Source: CAZWES01 sp964632395 (GTDB lineage: Bacteria; Patescibacteriota; Gracilibacteria; Peribacterales; Peribacteraceae). Taken from it: 22,363 bases of DNA. The notes beneath the pieces were generated by a model. The model saw nothing but the letters and a program-made list of their open reading frames with translations. It did not search any database and was not told where the DNA came from. The stretch is taken from positions 1 to 22,363 of the forward strand of contig CAZWES010000018.1 of the NCBI GenBank assembly GCA_964632395.1, read 5' to 3'. Below, piece by piece: positions 7,564 to 14,011 of this stretch (positions are counted from its first letter, which is position 1; the number at the start of each line of letters is the position of its first letter). Position numbers and translations under genes: made by a program.

Positions 7564-9009
7564 TTATGACTGATCGTTCGCCCGTGGGAGCTTTTCTATT
7601 ACCATCCATCGATCATTACCACGCTTTTTGAGCGTTTTAATCCGTATCCCAGCATCAGCAAGATCGTCCTCTAGAAGATTCAGCCTGCGAGTTAATACCT
7701 GTGAAGCCTGTGGCCAGCCACTTCCTTTATCGGTATCCATGCCCATTTGCTTTGCTTTGCTGCACAACTGAGCGTACACGTCGGATGGCTCTCCTCGAAT
7801 CTCTCCGCGCTCGCGTATATACTCCATAACCACGAGAGAAACTTCATCTTGGCGCATCATTTCTTTGTGCTGAGTTTTAAGATTTGAACGATATACGCCT
7901 AAAAACTCATCAGAGGTATATCCTAGCTCCTCAGCAATTGCACAACCCCACCGTGCAAAATCAGCCATGCGTGGCAGACTCCCGATATCCAAATTTTCAA
8001 TACGTTTCATGGCACCAGAAAGAGTGGTGAGCATTGCTCCAAAAATCCGCGGCCGCATTTCCTCAAATTCTTGCAGCAAACTTTCCTCATCACGTCTGTC
8101 TTTTTCAGAGATGCGCTGTAGGCGTATTGCTATACAACGCTCACGGAGATCAGCATTTCGTGCAAGATATTTAATGCTGCTTATGACGACCGCCCGGCGG
8201 TATCGGAAAATAATATCATCTTGATCGGTATAGAGTAATCGCTTTGACGTTCCCTCCCCTGTTATCGCACGACATAGAGAGTCTGACTGATCTTGTGAGA
8301 TATGTGAGATGTTGTCATAAGTCGCTAGGTAGTTATGTGCTAGTTGTTGTACAAGCTCTTTCCTATCCGGTGGGAAAGACATCTTCTCGGTTTCGGATGG
8401 ATCAATAAGACGACGCATTAACACCTCGTGGAAAGATTTGGCAGATCCATTTCTACCGTAGAAATACACAATGGGGCGTGGAATATCTGGGATTAGACAG
8501 GCGATCAGGGACACTAGAAAGAGAAGTTGATCTTTGTGGCTGTGAATGTTCGTAACCTGCAGGATTTCTGCGATTTCTCCTTTCTTTTTCGGTTCCACTT
8601 GCTGCTTCTGATGTCTGTAAGCACAAAACGGCATCGGGGCATTCTCCATTATTTTCCATCCTTGCTTGTTGATTCTTACAACTTTTCCACTACCAAGATC
8701 GAAGTAGATGGCATCACTAGCACGAGCAATGCGATTGTGAAGCTCAATGCAAGGCCCAGCTACTACCGCTTTCGCTGCAAGCGTTTCAATTGCAGCTTTC
8801 AATACACCTATAGTGAAGGTCGTTTCATCTTCTTCGAAAAACTCGTACCTGATAAAGTATTCAAGCATTCCTGATCTCAAAGCAAAGGTTCTTTTCTGTC
8901 CTTGAAGCACAATTGAGATATAAGGAACCCCATACTGATCGTGGAACAGCACAGGATCTTTGTCCATAATAGAGCCGATAATCAAACTCGTGCTTTCTTC
9001 GAGAGACAT
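7564..9009 (-). CDS. phage/element SF3-like ATPase (D5/primase C-terminal helicase type)
   Basis: This 481-residue protein carries a P-loop GRNGSAKS at 185-192, a Walker B-like LATYDN at 228-233, a sensor strand VVISS at 274-278, and conserved arginines in DLRERC (287-292). The spacing and the RAITGEG and LLYTDQD motifs between them match the ATPases encoded by many phages and integrative elements beside replication genes, related to the superfamily III helicases of P4/D5 primases. The N-terminal ~150 residues are not recognisable, and no primase catalytic motifs are present, so it is an ATPase without a fused primase. The C-terminus (about 375-475) is helical and may bind DNA. The likely role is unwinding at the element's origin. 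It follows the 141-aa gene by 21 bp in the same operon. Confidence 0.75.
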   Translation of the reverse strand: MSLEESTSLIIGSIMDKDPVLFHDQYGVPYISIVLQGQKRTFALRSGMLEYFIRYEFFEEDETTFTIGVLKAAIETLAAKAVVAGPCIELHNRIARASDAIYFDLGSGKVVRINKQGWKIMENAPMPFCAYRHQKQQVEPKKKGEIAEILQVTNIHSHKDQLLFLVSLIACLIPDIPRPIVYFYGRNGSAKSFHEVLMRRLIDPSETEKMSFPPDRKELVQQLAHNYLATYDNISHISQDQSDSLCRAITGEGTSKRLLYTDQDDIIFRYRRAVVISSIKYLARNADLRERCIAIRLQRISEKDRRDEESLLQEFEEMRPRIFGAMLTTLSGAMKRIENLDIGSLPRMADFARWGCAIAEELGYTSDEFLGVYRSNLKTQHKEMMRQDEVSLVVMEYIRERGEIRGEPSDVYAQLCSKAKQMGMDTDKGSGWPQASQVLTRRLNLLEDDLADAGIRIKTLKKRGNDRWMVIEKLPRANDQS

Positions 9010-9030
9010 TCTTGTATAAGGGAATGGAGT

Positions 9031-9456
9031 CTATGAATATCGTGATTTTCCGAATAGCGAAAGCCAATCATCCTTTGCAGCATCATCATCGTAATCCGCA
9101 GTTTTCATTGGCAGAGGACAGTGCCAGTTGAGTGCGTACGATTCGTACTTCTTCATGTGCATTAACAGCCCAACCCAAGCATCTTCGAGGTCAGGAGCTC
9201 TCAGTACCATATATGCAAATTCAATTGGACTGTAGCGACAGTCATGTTCTCCATCTGTGGTTTTGACTCTGCGGATAATACAGTTGTTGACTTCATCGAC
9301 CTTCAAAAAGTCTTCAACAACATACATGCCCCTAAGTGTCTTAACCATAAGCTGTTTATGCCCCTTTTTAGAATTAATCACTTCAGCATCAAACGCTTTC
9401 AACACTGCGGTGATGGATGGGAGAGGAAATCCTTCAACAATTGCTGTACCGTACAT
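9031..9456 (-). CDS. hypothetical protein, element replication operon
   Basis: I do not recognise this 141-residue protein. It has no membrane segment or signal peptide. The N-terminal half looks like alternating strand and helix (AIVEGFPLPSITAVLKAFDAEV, then KQLMVKTL), and the C-terminal ~35 residues are acidic, with DYDDDAAKDDW near 122-132. It sits between the 48-aa gene (23 bp upstream) and the SF3-like ATPase (21 bp downstream), all in one direction, so the three are likely co-transcribed from the operator region at 9654-9686. Position suggests a partner of the ATPase, such as an initiator or loader, but that is context only. The ATG at 9456 has no clear Shine-Dalgarno sequence. Confidence 0.7.
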   Translation of the reverse strand: MYGTAIVEGFPLPSITAVLKAFDAEVINSKKGHKQLMVKTLRGMYVVEDFLKVDEVNNCIIRRVKTTDGEHDCRYSPIEFAYMVLRAPDLEDAWVGLLMHMKKYESYALNWHCPLPMKTADYDDDAAKDDWLSLFGKSRYS

Positions 9457-9479
9457 GATAATAGGGAGTAGGAAATAAA

Positions 9480-9626
9480 TTAGGAATCCATTCGATGCAG
9501 AAGGGAGAGGAAATTAATCAGCGCTTCGGCGTGCTCTTGCGCCTCTTCCTCGCTGAGTTCTTTACCCCCGGACACTCGTTTCCAAAGGGCGATAAACTCC
9601 TGCACTTCTGCATCGTTAAAAGCCAT
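9480..9626 (-). CDS. 48-residue conserved small protein
   Basis: The frame is open upstream to 9677, but the ATG at 9624-9626 has a GAGGAG Shine-Dalgarno nine bases upstream and is chosen as the start. The product begins MAFNDAEVQEFIALWKRV, continues with a LSEEEAQEHAEALINFL helix, and is predicted to be two amphipathic helices. I associate small proteins of this pattern, (D/E)-E-V-x-x-F-x-x-L-(W/Y)-K then E-L-S-x-E-E-A, with many Patescibacterial genomes, mostly without known function. It is the first gene of the likely ATPase operon, facing the helix-turn-helix gene across the operator. A role as a small regulator or adaptor is possible, not shown. Confidence 0.72.
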   Translation of the reverse strand: MAFNDAEVQEFIALWKRVSGGKELSEEEAQEHAEALINFLSLLHRMDS

Positions 9627-9653
9627 ACCTTTATTCTCCTCGACTTTTTGTTG

Positions 9654-9686
9654 TTGCGGGCTAATATATGCCCGCAATTGCGGGCA
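9654..9686. promoter_or_regulatory. operator with three TTGCGGGC half-sites between divergent operons
   Basis: TTGCGGGC occurs at 9654-9661 and 9678-9685, and its reverse complement GCCCGCAA at 9670-9677. The last two abut to make an 18-bp perfect palindrome (9669-9686), while the first two are separated by the AT-rich spacer TAATATAT, a natural place for a -10 element. The region separates the 48-aa/ATPase operon from the 282-aa helix-turn-helix gene, which starts 16 bp to the right. Autoregulation by that protein, as in phage switch regions, is the obvious reading. Confidence 0.78.
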
Positions 9687-9701
9687 ATCTGTCCTCCCAC
9701 T

Positions 9702-10550
9702 ATGTCCGACGTAACCAAGCTACTCAAAGAGCGTGCCAATGAGATGGGTACCAATCCCCATCGGATCTCTGTTGAGCTAGGACTACATCACAAAACAGTG
9801 CAAGAGTGGTTCAATGAAAAAAGACCTATTCCTGAGAAGTGGGTTGGAGCACTTGCAGGCCTAGTTTCAGATTCTAAGGAGGAGCATAAAGAATTCGTCA
9901 ATACTTGGAAGTCAAACATTTATTTGAATCGCGATCGCAGAAGACGAATAGAAAGTGCTGACAGGCTTAGGGATAAATATGTTGTGACACTTGAAGCACA
10001 ACCATTCACCTCTCGGTATGGAAAGCTCCTTAAAGACATAGATATCTCCATTGCAATCCATGAGCGAGAAAAAGAGGAGGAATTTATTCCTGTATACATG
10101 GTGAGCGCTCTCTCGGGGATAGGTGTGAGGAAAGAATGCAAAGAGCATGAAGACATTGACTTCGAGTATTTTGAAGACGAAACCCTTTCTGCTGAGGATG
10201 TATTTCTGGAGAAAATGGATCTACTCAAGGATTATTGTGGTAAGGAGAAAGTTAGCTTATTCGGTCTAGTCTCACTGGGTTATGTGGAAGTTACCACATC
10301 TCCGATTTTTGACCCTCATACATACGAGCGATCCGACTTTGTGCTCATTCCGAAGAAGCAGTTGGAACACTGGGGTAGAATTTTAAAACGAGCTAATAGA
10401 AGGAATGTATCTGGCGATCTCAGAAGATCAATTGATTATATTGTGGATATTTACTTTCGGGAGTACGAGATGATGGCAAATAAAATGAACGCGTCCCGAG
10501 ATAAGTTGGCTAGCGAATTTCGGAGGATGCTAAACTTTGTAAAGGATTGA
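9702..10550 (+). CDS. helix-turn-helix protein with unrecognised C-terminal region
   Basis: The 282-residue product starts with a helix-turn-helix domain (about 3-50; the recognition stretch is near ISVELGLHHKTVQEWFN). The following ~230 residues match nothing I know: a basic helix (NRDRRRRIESADRLRDKY, about 84-101), an acidic middle (KEHEDIDFEYFEDETLSAEDVF), and a helical C-terminus with several Arg pairs. The frame is open further 5', but that part only reads the antisense of the 48-aa gene, so the ATG at 9702, right after the operator, is used. No Shine-Dalgarno sequence is present. It is convergent with the membrane-protein gene, stops 10 bp apart. A master regulator of the element is likely; an effector function for the large C-terminal region cannot be excluded. 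Confidence 0.78.
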   Translation: MSDVTKLLKERANEMGTNPHRISVELGLHHKTVQEWFNEKRPIPEKWVGALAGLVSDSKEEHKEFVNTWKSNIYLNRDRRRRIESADRLRDKYVVTLEAQPFTSRYGKLLKDIDISIAIHEREKEEEFIPVYMVSALSGIGVRKECKEHEDIDFEYFEDETLSAEDVFLEKMDLLKDYCGKEKVSLFGLVSLGYVEVTTSPIFDPHTYERSDFVLIPKKQLEHWGRILKRANRRNVSGDLRRSIDYIVDIYFREYEMMANKMNASRDKLASEFRRMLNFVKD

Positions 10551-10560
10551 GACTATCCAT

Positions 10561-10833
10561 TCAGGTTAACCCTCCGATTATTACCAAATAGAGAAGAAAT
10601 ACTATTCCGATGACGATGTAGCCTATAAGTACATGTTTTACAAAGTCCTTTACTGCATCAAAAGTGATGAGTGGCAGAACCATAAGGAAACCTATGATCA
10701 ACAAAACTTGAATGATTAGAGTTGGGATTATTTGACCCAATATTTTACCAATGGCGTAAGCGCATACCATCAGAAACAATATAGATAGGATTTCCATTAT
10801 CAACATGATTAGTTTTGCTATTTCTTTTGTCAT
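10561..10833 (-). CDS. small integral membrane protein (about 3 TM)
   Basis: This 90-residue protein from the ATG at 10831-10833 is almost entirely hydrophobic. Segments lie near residues 7-30, 31-54 and 66-88, with a short charged loop (DAVKDFVKH) between the second and third and a TKEIAK start. I do not recognise a family, though the layout resembles small membrane proteins of mobile elements and conjugative pilin-like or holin-like proteins. The frame is open 31 codons further upstream, but that part has no hydrophobic character and reads intergenic sequence. It is convergent with the helix-turn-helix gene and has the 650-bp noncoding stretch upstream. No Shine-Dalgarno sequence is seen. 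Confidence 0.65.
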   Translation of the reverse strand: MTKEIAKLIMLIMEILSILFLMVCAYAIGKILGQIIPTLIIQVLLIIGFLMVLPLITFDAVKDFVKHVLIGYIVIGIVFLLYLVIIGGLT

Positions 10834-10967
10834 AATGTTGTAGGGGGGAGAAATGGTGTCGGAACCACTTTGCGCCCCTGTGTGATCTGCTAACACTCTA
10901 AAGGGACGCCCTGTGCTCCGTTGCACCAGTTCCCACAGGCGAACCTGCGAAGAGCTGAACGAAGTCA

Positions 10968-11020
10968 GCGACGCCCCTCTGGGCGCTCTTTCACAGGACG
11001 CACAAAAATTTTGGCGTCGC
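10968..11020. repeat. 8-bp inverted repeat GCGACGCC/GGCGTCGC
   Basis: The arms 10968-10975 and 11013-11020 are perfect complements around a 37-nt loop, which itself contains a smaller CGCCC-CTCT-GGGCG hairpin (10972-10985) that would compete with the outer pairing. No T-tract follows. Confidence 0.5.
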
Positions 11021-11094
11021 CTAAGTTGTGGAAACTAGTGCGGCACCAGAATACACCCGTGCTGGATTTTTGCACAAGATATATCTCCACGGCT

Positions 11095-11160
11095 CTCCGT
11101 TGACCTGGAAGATATCTAAAAGGATAAGCAGGCTATTTAGATATTCCTGACGCAACGGAG
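11095..11160. repeat. nested hairpin with two stems
   Basis: The outer stem pairs CTCCGTTG (11095-11102) with CAACGGAG (11153-11160). The inner stem pairs ATATCTAAA (11112-11120) with TTTAGATAT (11136-11144). Internal loops of 9 and 8 nt and a 15-nt terminal loop (AGGATAAGCAGGCTA) separate them. The coaxial layout suggests a structured RNA or a protein-bound single-strand hairpin rather than a terminator, since no U-tract follows. Confidence 0.65.
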
Positions 11161-11370
11161 GACACAGGAAAAGTATGGAGAGTTATTGGAATACAAGCTG
11201 AATTCTTCGTCAATTTTTGCGTGGGTTCAGGCATTTTTCACGCATGCGCGTTTGCATACTACAGTTACGACATGATTGCTCCCCGCGCACGTGCGTTGGA
11301 GATTGCAATGTTTGCAGTTGCACAGAGAACGGCATCGTTTTAGGGAAAGGCCGCTTTCGTTTCCGAAATG

Positions 11371-11386
11371 TGCACCCTAGGGTGCA
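11371..11386. repeat. 16-bp perfect palindrome TGCACCCTAGGGTGCA
   Basis: An exact dyad centred on CTAG. The nearby CAGTTGCACAG (about 11316-11326) and TGCAACTGTGC (11383-11393) share GCAACTG in opposite orientations, giving a second, overlapping set of inverted words. This is probably a protein-binding site. Confidence 0.55.
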
Positions 11387-11483
11387 ACTGTGCGGATGAA
11401 CGCTCGAACTGCTAAATCGCCCCCCTATTCTCCCAAGGGCAGGAATGCCTTTTGCAATGTCGGGCAACAGACAGTTATTGAGG

Positions 11484-12248
11484 TTAGGTTTCCAGTCTCC
11501 TCGCTGCACTCCTATATGCGCACCATTCACATTCCTCAGACGCCTTCGGAATATTTTTTCTGCGCAGGCACCGCCATGCTTTCACAATAGTATTTTCAAC
11601 CCAATCATCCTTCCCACGGTGAGCGATGAGCTTTACGTCAAATTCCAACTTTCCATCGAATACTTTCCGATCTGTCTTGGCATTCACATAAACAAAATAG
11701 CCTGTATTGAGTACCGAGAATCCATTTTGGCGCAGGAGCCACTGGTACACCTCCATCTGTCTTTTGTATCCCTCCTTCCATGGGGAGCCATCATTGAGAT
11801 CTATCTCTTTGGTGGTGCTTGTGCTCTTGTAATCCACAACAATTAGTTTCCCTTTTGGATTCACCCAGACATCATCCACTGCCCCCGTAATCAATAGGTT
11901 CGTCTTCTCATGCAGATGTTGCACACCACGGAAGTTGTGTCGCCAGTCATCGAGGTCAGGGTGAGCAAAGGGAATAGCATCGATCTTGTACGCCTTCATC
12001 AAAGGATGTGCCGTTTTCTTGGTGCGATGAATATCGAACTCCTTCTTGAGAAGTGTGTCCGTGGCGGTATTCAGAGTGAACGGTGGCCCGGATACGCGAT
12101 CGACTCCAAGTCTGCGGTCAAGATAGAAACAGCGTGGGCATTCGAGGAAGAGTGCGAGACGAGAGCGGGAGAGTTTAAATGGTTTCTCCGAATCGGGGTC
12201 GTACACGTTGCGGGTGCGAGTGGGGGGCATGTACCTATATCTTTCCAT
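11484..12248 (-). CDS. PD-(D/E)XK nuclease with four conserved cysteines (Cas4/AddB-like)
   Basis: The 254-residue protein has the RecB-family nuclease pattern. An N-terminal KLSRSRLALFLECPRC motif carries C37 and C40, GAVDDV gives D125/D126, VVDYK gives D139-x-K141, and QMEVYQW (164-170) supplies the Gln/Tyr motif. A C-terminal CEWC carries C240 and C243. The 2+2 cysteines may hold an iron-sulfur cluster or zinc that staples the ends of the domain, as in Cas4 and AddB. No helicase is fused. I recall such stand-alone forms as common in Patescibacteria. The gene diverges from the type III mod gene across 41 bp containing a dyad, so they may share regulation. An ATG six codons in is an alternative start. 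Its substrate is unknown; DNA end processing or defence is the likely role. Confidence 0.85.
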   Translation of the reverse strand: MERYRYMPPTRTRNVYDPDSEKPFKLSRSRLALFLECPRCFYLDRRLGVDRVSGPPFTLNTATDTLLKKEFDIHRTKKTAHPLMKAYKIDAIPFAHPDLDDWRHNFRGVQHLHEKTNLLITGAVDDVWVNPKGKLIVVDYKSTSTTKEIDLNDGSPWKEGYKRQMEVYQWLLRQNGFSVLNTGYFVYVNAKTDRKVFDGKLEFDVKLIAHRGKDDWVENTIVKAWRCLRRKNIPKASEECEWCAYRSAARRLET

Positions 12249-12254
12249 TAACAG

Positions 12255-12281
12255 ACCAATTAGCCAAGAAATTGGTATAAA
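12255..12281. promoter_or_regulatory. dyad and -10 element in the nuclease/mod divergent promoter
   Basis: ACCAATT (12255-12261) and AATTGGT (12270-12276) form a perfect 7-bp inverted repeat with an 8-bp spacer, next to TATAAA (12276-12281), a 5/6 match to the -10 box. The mod ATG is only 8 nt further, so transcription should start at or just before it. Binding at the dyad would cover the mod promoter and probably that of the opposite nuclease gene. Confidence 0.65.
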
Positions 12282-12289
12282 CTAATCGT

Positions 12290-14011
12290 ATGCCAACATT
12301 GAACTGGATCGGCAGAAAAGCGGTGGTGAGTCACCATCATCAGGCTCCTTTTCACTTATTAAAGGATGCAGCGGATCTCTCTTGTGGGGAACCCGGGAGC
12401 GGCAATCTGATTGTGGAAGGAGACAACCTATTGGCTCTAAAGGCATTGCTCCCGTATTACGCGGGGAGCGTGAAATGTATCTATATCGATCCGCCCTACA
12501 ACACTGGGATGGATGAGAGGGATGAAGCAGGGAAAAGAACCGGCTGGATATATTCGGATAATGTTAACAGCGTAGAAATCCGCAAGTGGCTGGGTAGAGT
12601 TGTTGGTGAGGAGTCGGAAGACCTTTCCCGGCATGACAAGTGGCTCTGTATGATGTATCCACGCCTTCAGCTTCTAAGAGACTTCCTCAAGAGAGATGGA
12701 GTGATTTTTGCGAGCATTGATGAAATCGAATTGGCCAACATTCGGATGCTTTTGGATGAAATTTTTGGCGTCACCAACCGAGCTGGAACGATCATTTGGA
12801 AAAATGCCACTGACAACAATCCTACCAACATTGCTATTGAGCATGAGTATGTTCTTTGTTATGCAAGGGATAAGAAGTTATTAGCAAAAGAATGGAAATC
12901 AACGACTCTAGCTGTAAAACAAAAATTGCTGGAAATCGGTGAGGAATTCATACGGAAGCATCCAGATCAGAGTACTAGGCAGGCTGAGTACACAAGGTGG
13001 TTCAGGGAGAATAAGGCGTTCCTGTGGCCATTTGACAGGTACAAGTACATAGACGACGAAGGAATATACACTGGTAGTCAGAGTGTTCATAACCCCGGCA
13101 AGGAAGGATACAGATATGATGTTATTCACCCCATTACACAAAAGCCTTGTGTGCAACCACTGATGGGATACCGATTCCCACCTGAGACAATGAATAGGTT
13201 GCTTGAAGAAGAGCGAGTACTGTTCGGAAACGATGAAAATAAAATCATTGAACTGAAGGTTTACGTAAAAGATCATAGAGCAAAGCTGAGTAGCCTTTTT
13301 GAATTGGATGGCAGAATTGGGACATACGAACTAAAGGAAATATTTCCGGACGATAAGAGGCCTTTTGACTTCCCCAAGCCCACAGAGCTTATTGAAGAAC
13401 TAATTAGTTTTACAACAAGCAATGACGATTTGGTTATGGATTCTTTTGCAGGGTCAGGCACTACCGCACATGCCGTCATGAAACTGAATAAGGCTGATGA
13501 ACAGAACAGGCGTTTTATTCTCGTGGAAATGAAACCCTCTATTGCACGAGAACTAACCTCAGAGCGCGTAAGGAGAGTTGCTAAAGGCTACAAAAATAAA
13601 AAGGGTGAACATGTAGAAGGCTTGGGTGGAGGATTCCGATACTGTCAATTATCTGGACAGTTGTTTGATGAAAGAGGAAAAATCAGAGAGTCGGTAAGGT
13701 TTTCTGAGCTTGCCAGACATGTGTATTTCACGGAAACGGGAGAGCCCTTGCCAAGAGAGCATGTCCCCAATTCATCCCACATCGGTACACATCATGGGGC
13801 TGCAATCTTTCTGCTCTACAACGGCATACTAAAAGACAAGACACCTAATGGTGGAAATGTCCTCACTTCTAAGGTGTTGGGAGAATTAACAGAGCACAAC
13901 GGACCACGAGTCATCTACGGCACAGCATGTAGAATAGGAGCTGCAAGGCTCCGTAAAGAAGGCGTCGTTTTTAAGCAACTCCCATATAAACTTCGCATAG
14001 AAGCACCATGA
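12290..14011 (+). CDS. mod: type III restriction-modification DNA methyltransferase (Mod)
   Basis: Mod subunits methylate adenine N6 in an asymmetric site and give the Mod-Res complex its specificity. The 573-residue product has the beta-class order: the catalytic DPPY in IDPPYNTG at 66-73, and the AdoMet-binding FAGSGTT at 386-392 near the C-terminal side. The region between (about 170-340) carries the target recognition part, and the C-terminal ~150 residues are type III-specific. Length fits the usual 550-680. The ATG at 12290 lies 8 nt after a TATAAA and has no Shine-Dalgarno sequence, suggesting a leaderless transcript. Its stop overlaps the res start as ATGA, so expression is coupled. 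I see no simple-sequence repeat that would cause phase variation. Confidence 0.95.
   Translation: MPTLNWIGRKAVVSHHHQAPFHLLKDAADLSCGEPGSGNLIVEGDNLLALKALLPYYAGSVKCIYIDPPYNTGMDERDEAGKRTGWIYSDNVNSVEIRKWLGRVVGEESEDLSRHDKWLCMMYPRLQLLRDFLKRDGVIFASIDEIELANIRMLLDEIFGVTNRAGTIIWKNATDNNPTNIAIEHEYVLCYARDKKLLAKEWKSTTLAVKQKLLEIGEEFIRKHPDQSTRQAEYTRWFRENKAFLWPFDRYKYIDDEGIYTGSQSVHNPGKEGYRYDVIHPITQKPCVQPLMGYRFPPETMNRLLEEERVLFGNDENKIIELKVYVKDHRAKLSSLFELDGRIGTYELKEIFPDDKRPFDFPKPTELIEELISFTTSNDDLVMDSFAGSGTTAHAVMKLNKADEQNRRFILVEMKPSIARELTSERVRRVAKGYKNKKGEHVEGLGGGFRYCQLSGQLFDERGKIRESVRFSELARHVYFTETGEPLPREHVPNSSHIGTHHGAAIFLLYNGILKDKTPNGGNVLTSKVLGELTEHNGPRVIYGTACRIGAARLRKEGVVFKQLPYKLRIEAP

Larger units (their letters stand above)
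10834..11483. other. 650-bp noncoding stretch with several palindromes
   Basis: No convincing gene is found here. Frames that cross it are either extensions of neighbours or short cysteine-rich readings without protein-like composition. The stretch holds at least three dyads, listed separately, plus alternating purine-pyrimidine patches (CGCATGCGCG, GCGCACGTGCG). It separates the PD-(D/E)XK nuclease gene from the membrane-protein gene. It could be a small RNA locus, an origin or a transfer site; nothing decides between these from sequence alone. Confidence 0.6.

Noticed and set aside
9495..9701. N-terminal extension of the 282-aa HTH protein
   Set aside because: It reads the antisense of the 48-aa gene and the operator region, and it has no protein-like composition.
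10834..10926. Longer N-terminus for the 90-aa membrane protein
   Set aside because: The added 31 residues have no membrane or signal character, and the ATG at 10831-10833 begins the hydrophobic protein.
11210..11530. 106-codon cysteine-rich minus-strand frame
   Set aside because: It overlaps the 3' end of the nuclease gene, has no start signal, and reads a palindrome-rich noncoding stretch; its Cys spacing forms no known motif.
12290..14011. Phase-variable mod gene
   Set aside because: No homopolymer or short tandem repeat tract long enough for slippage was seen in the gene or its promoter.
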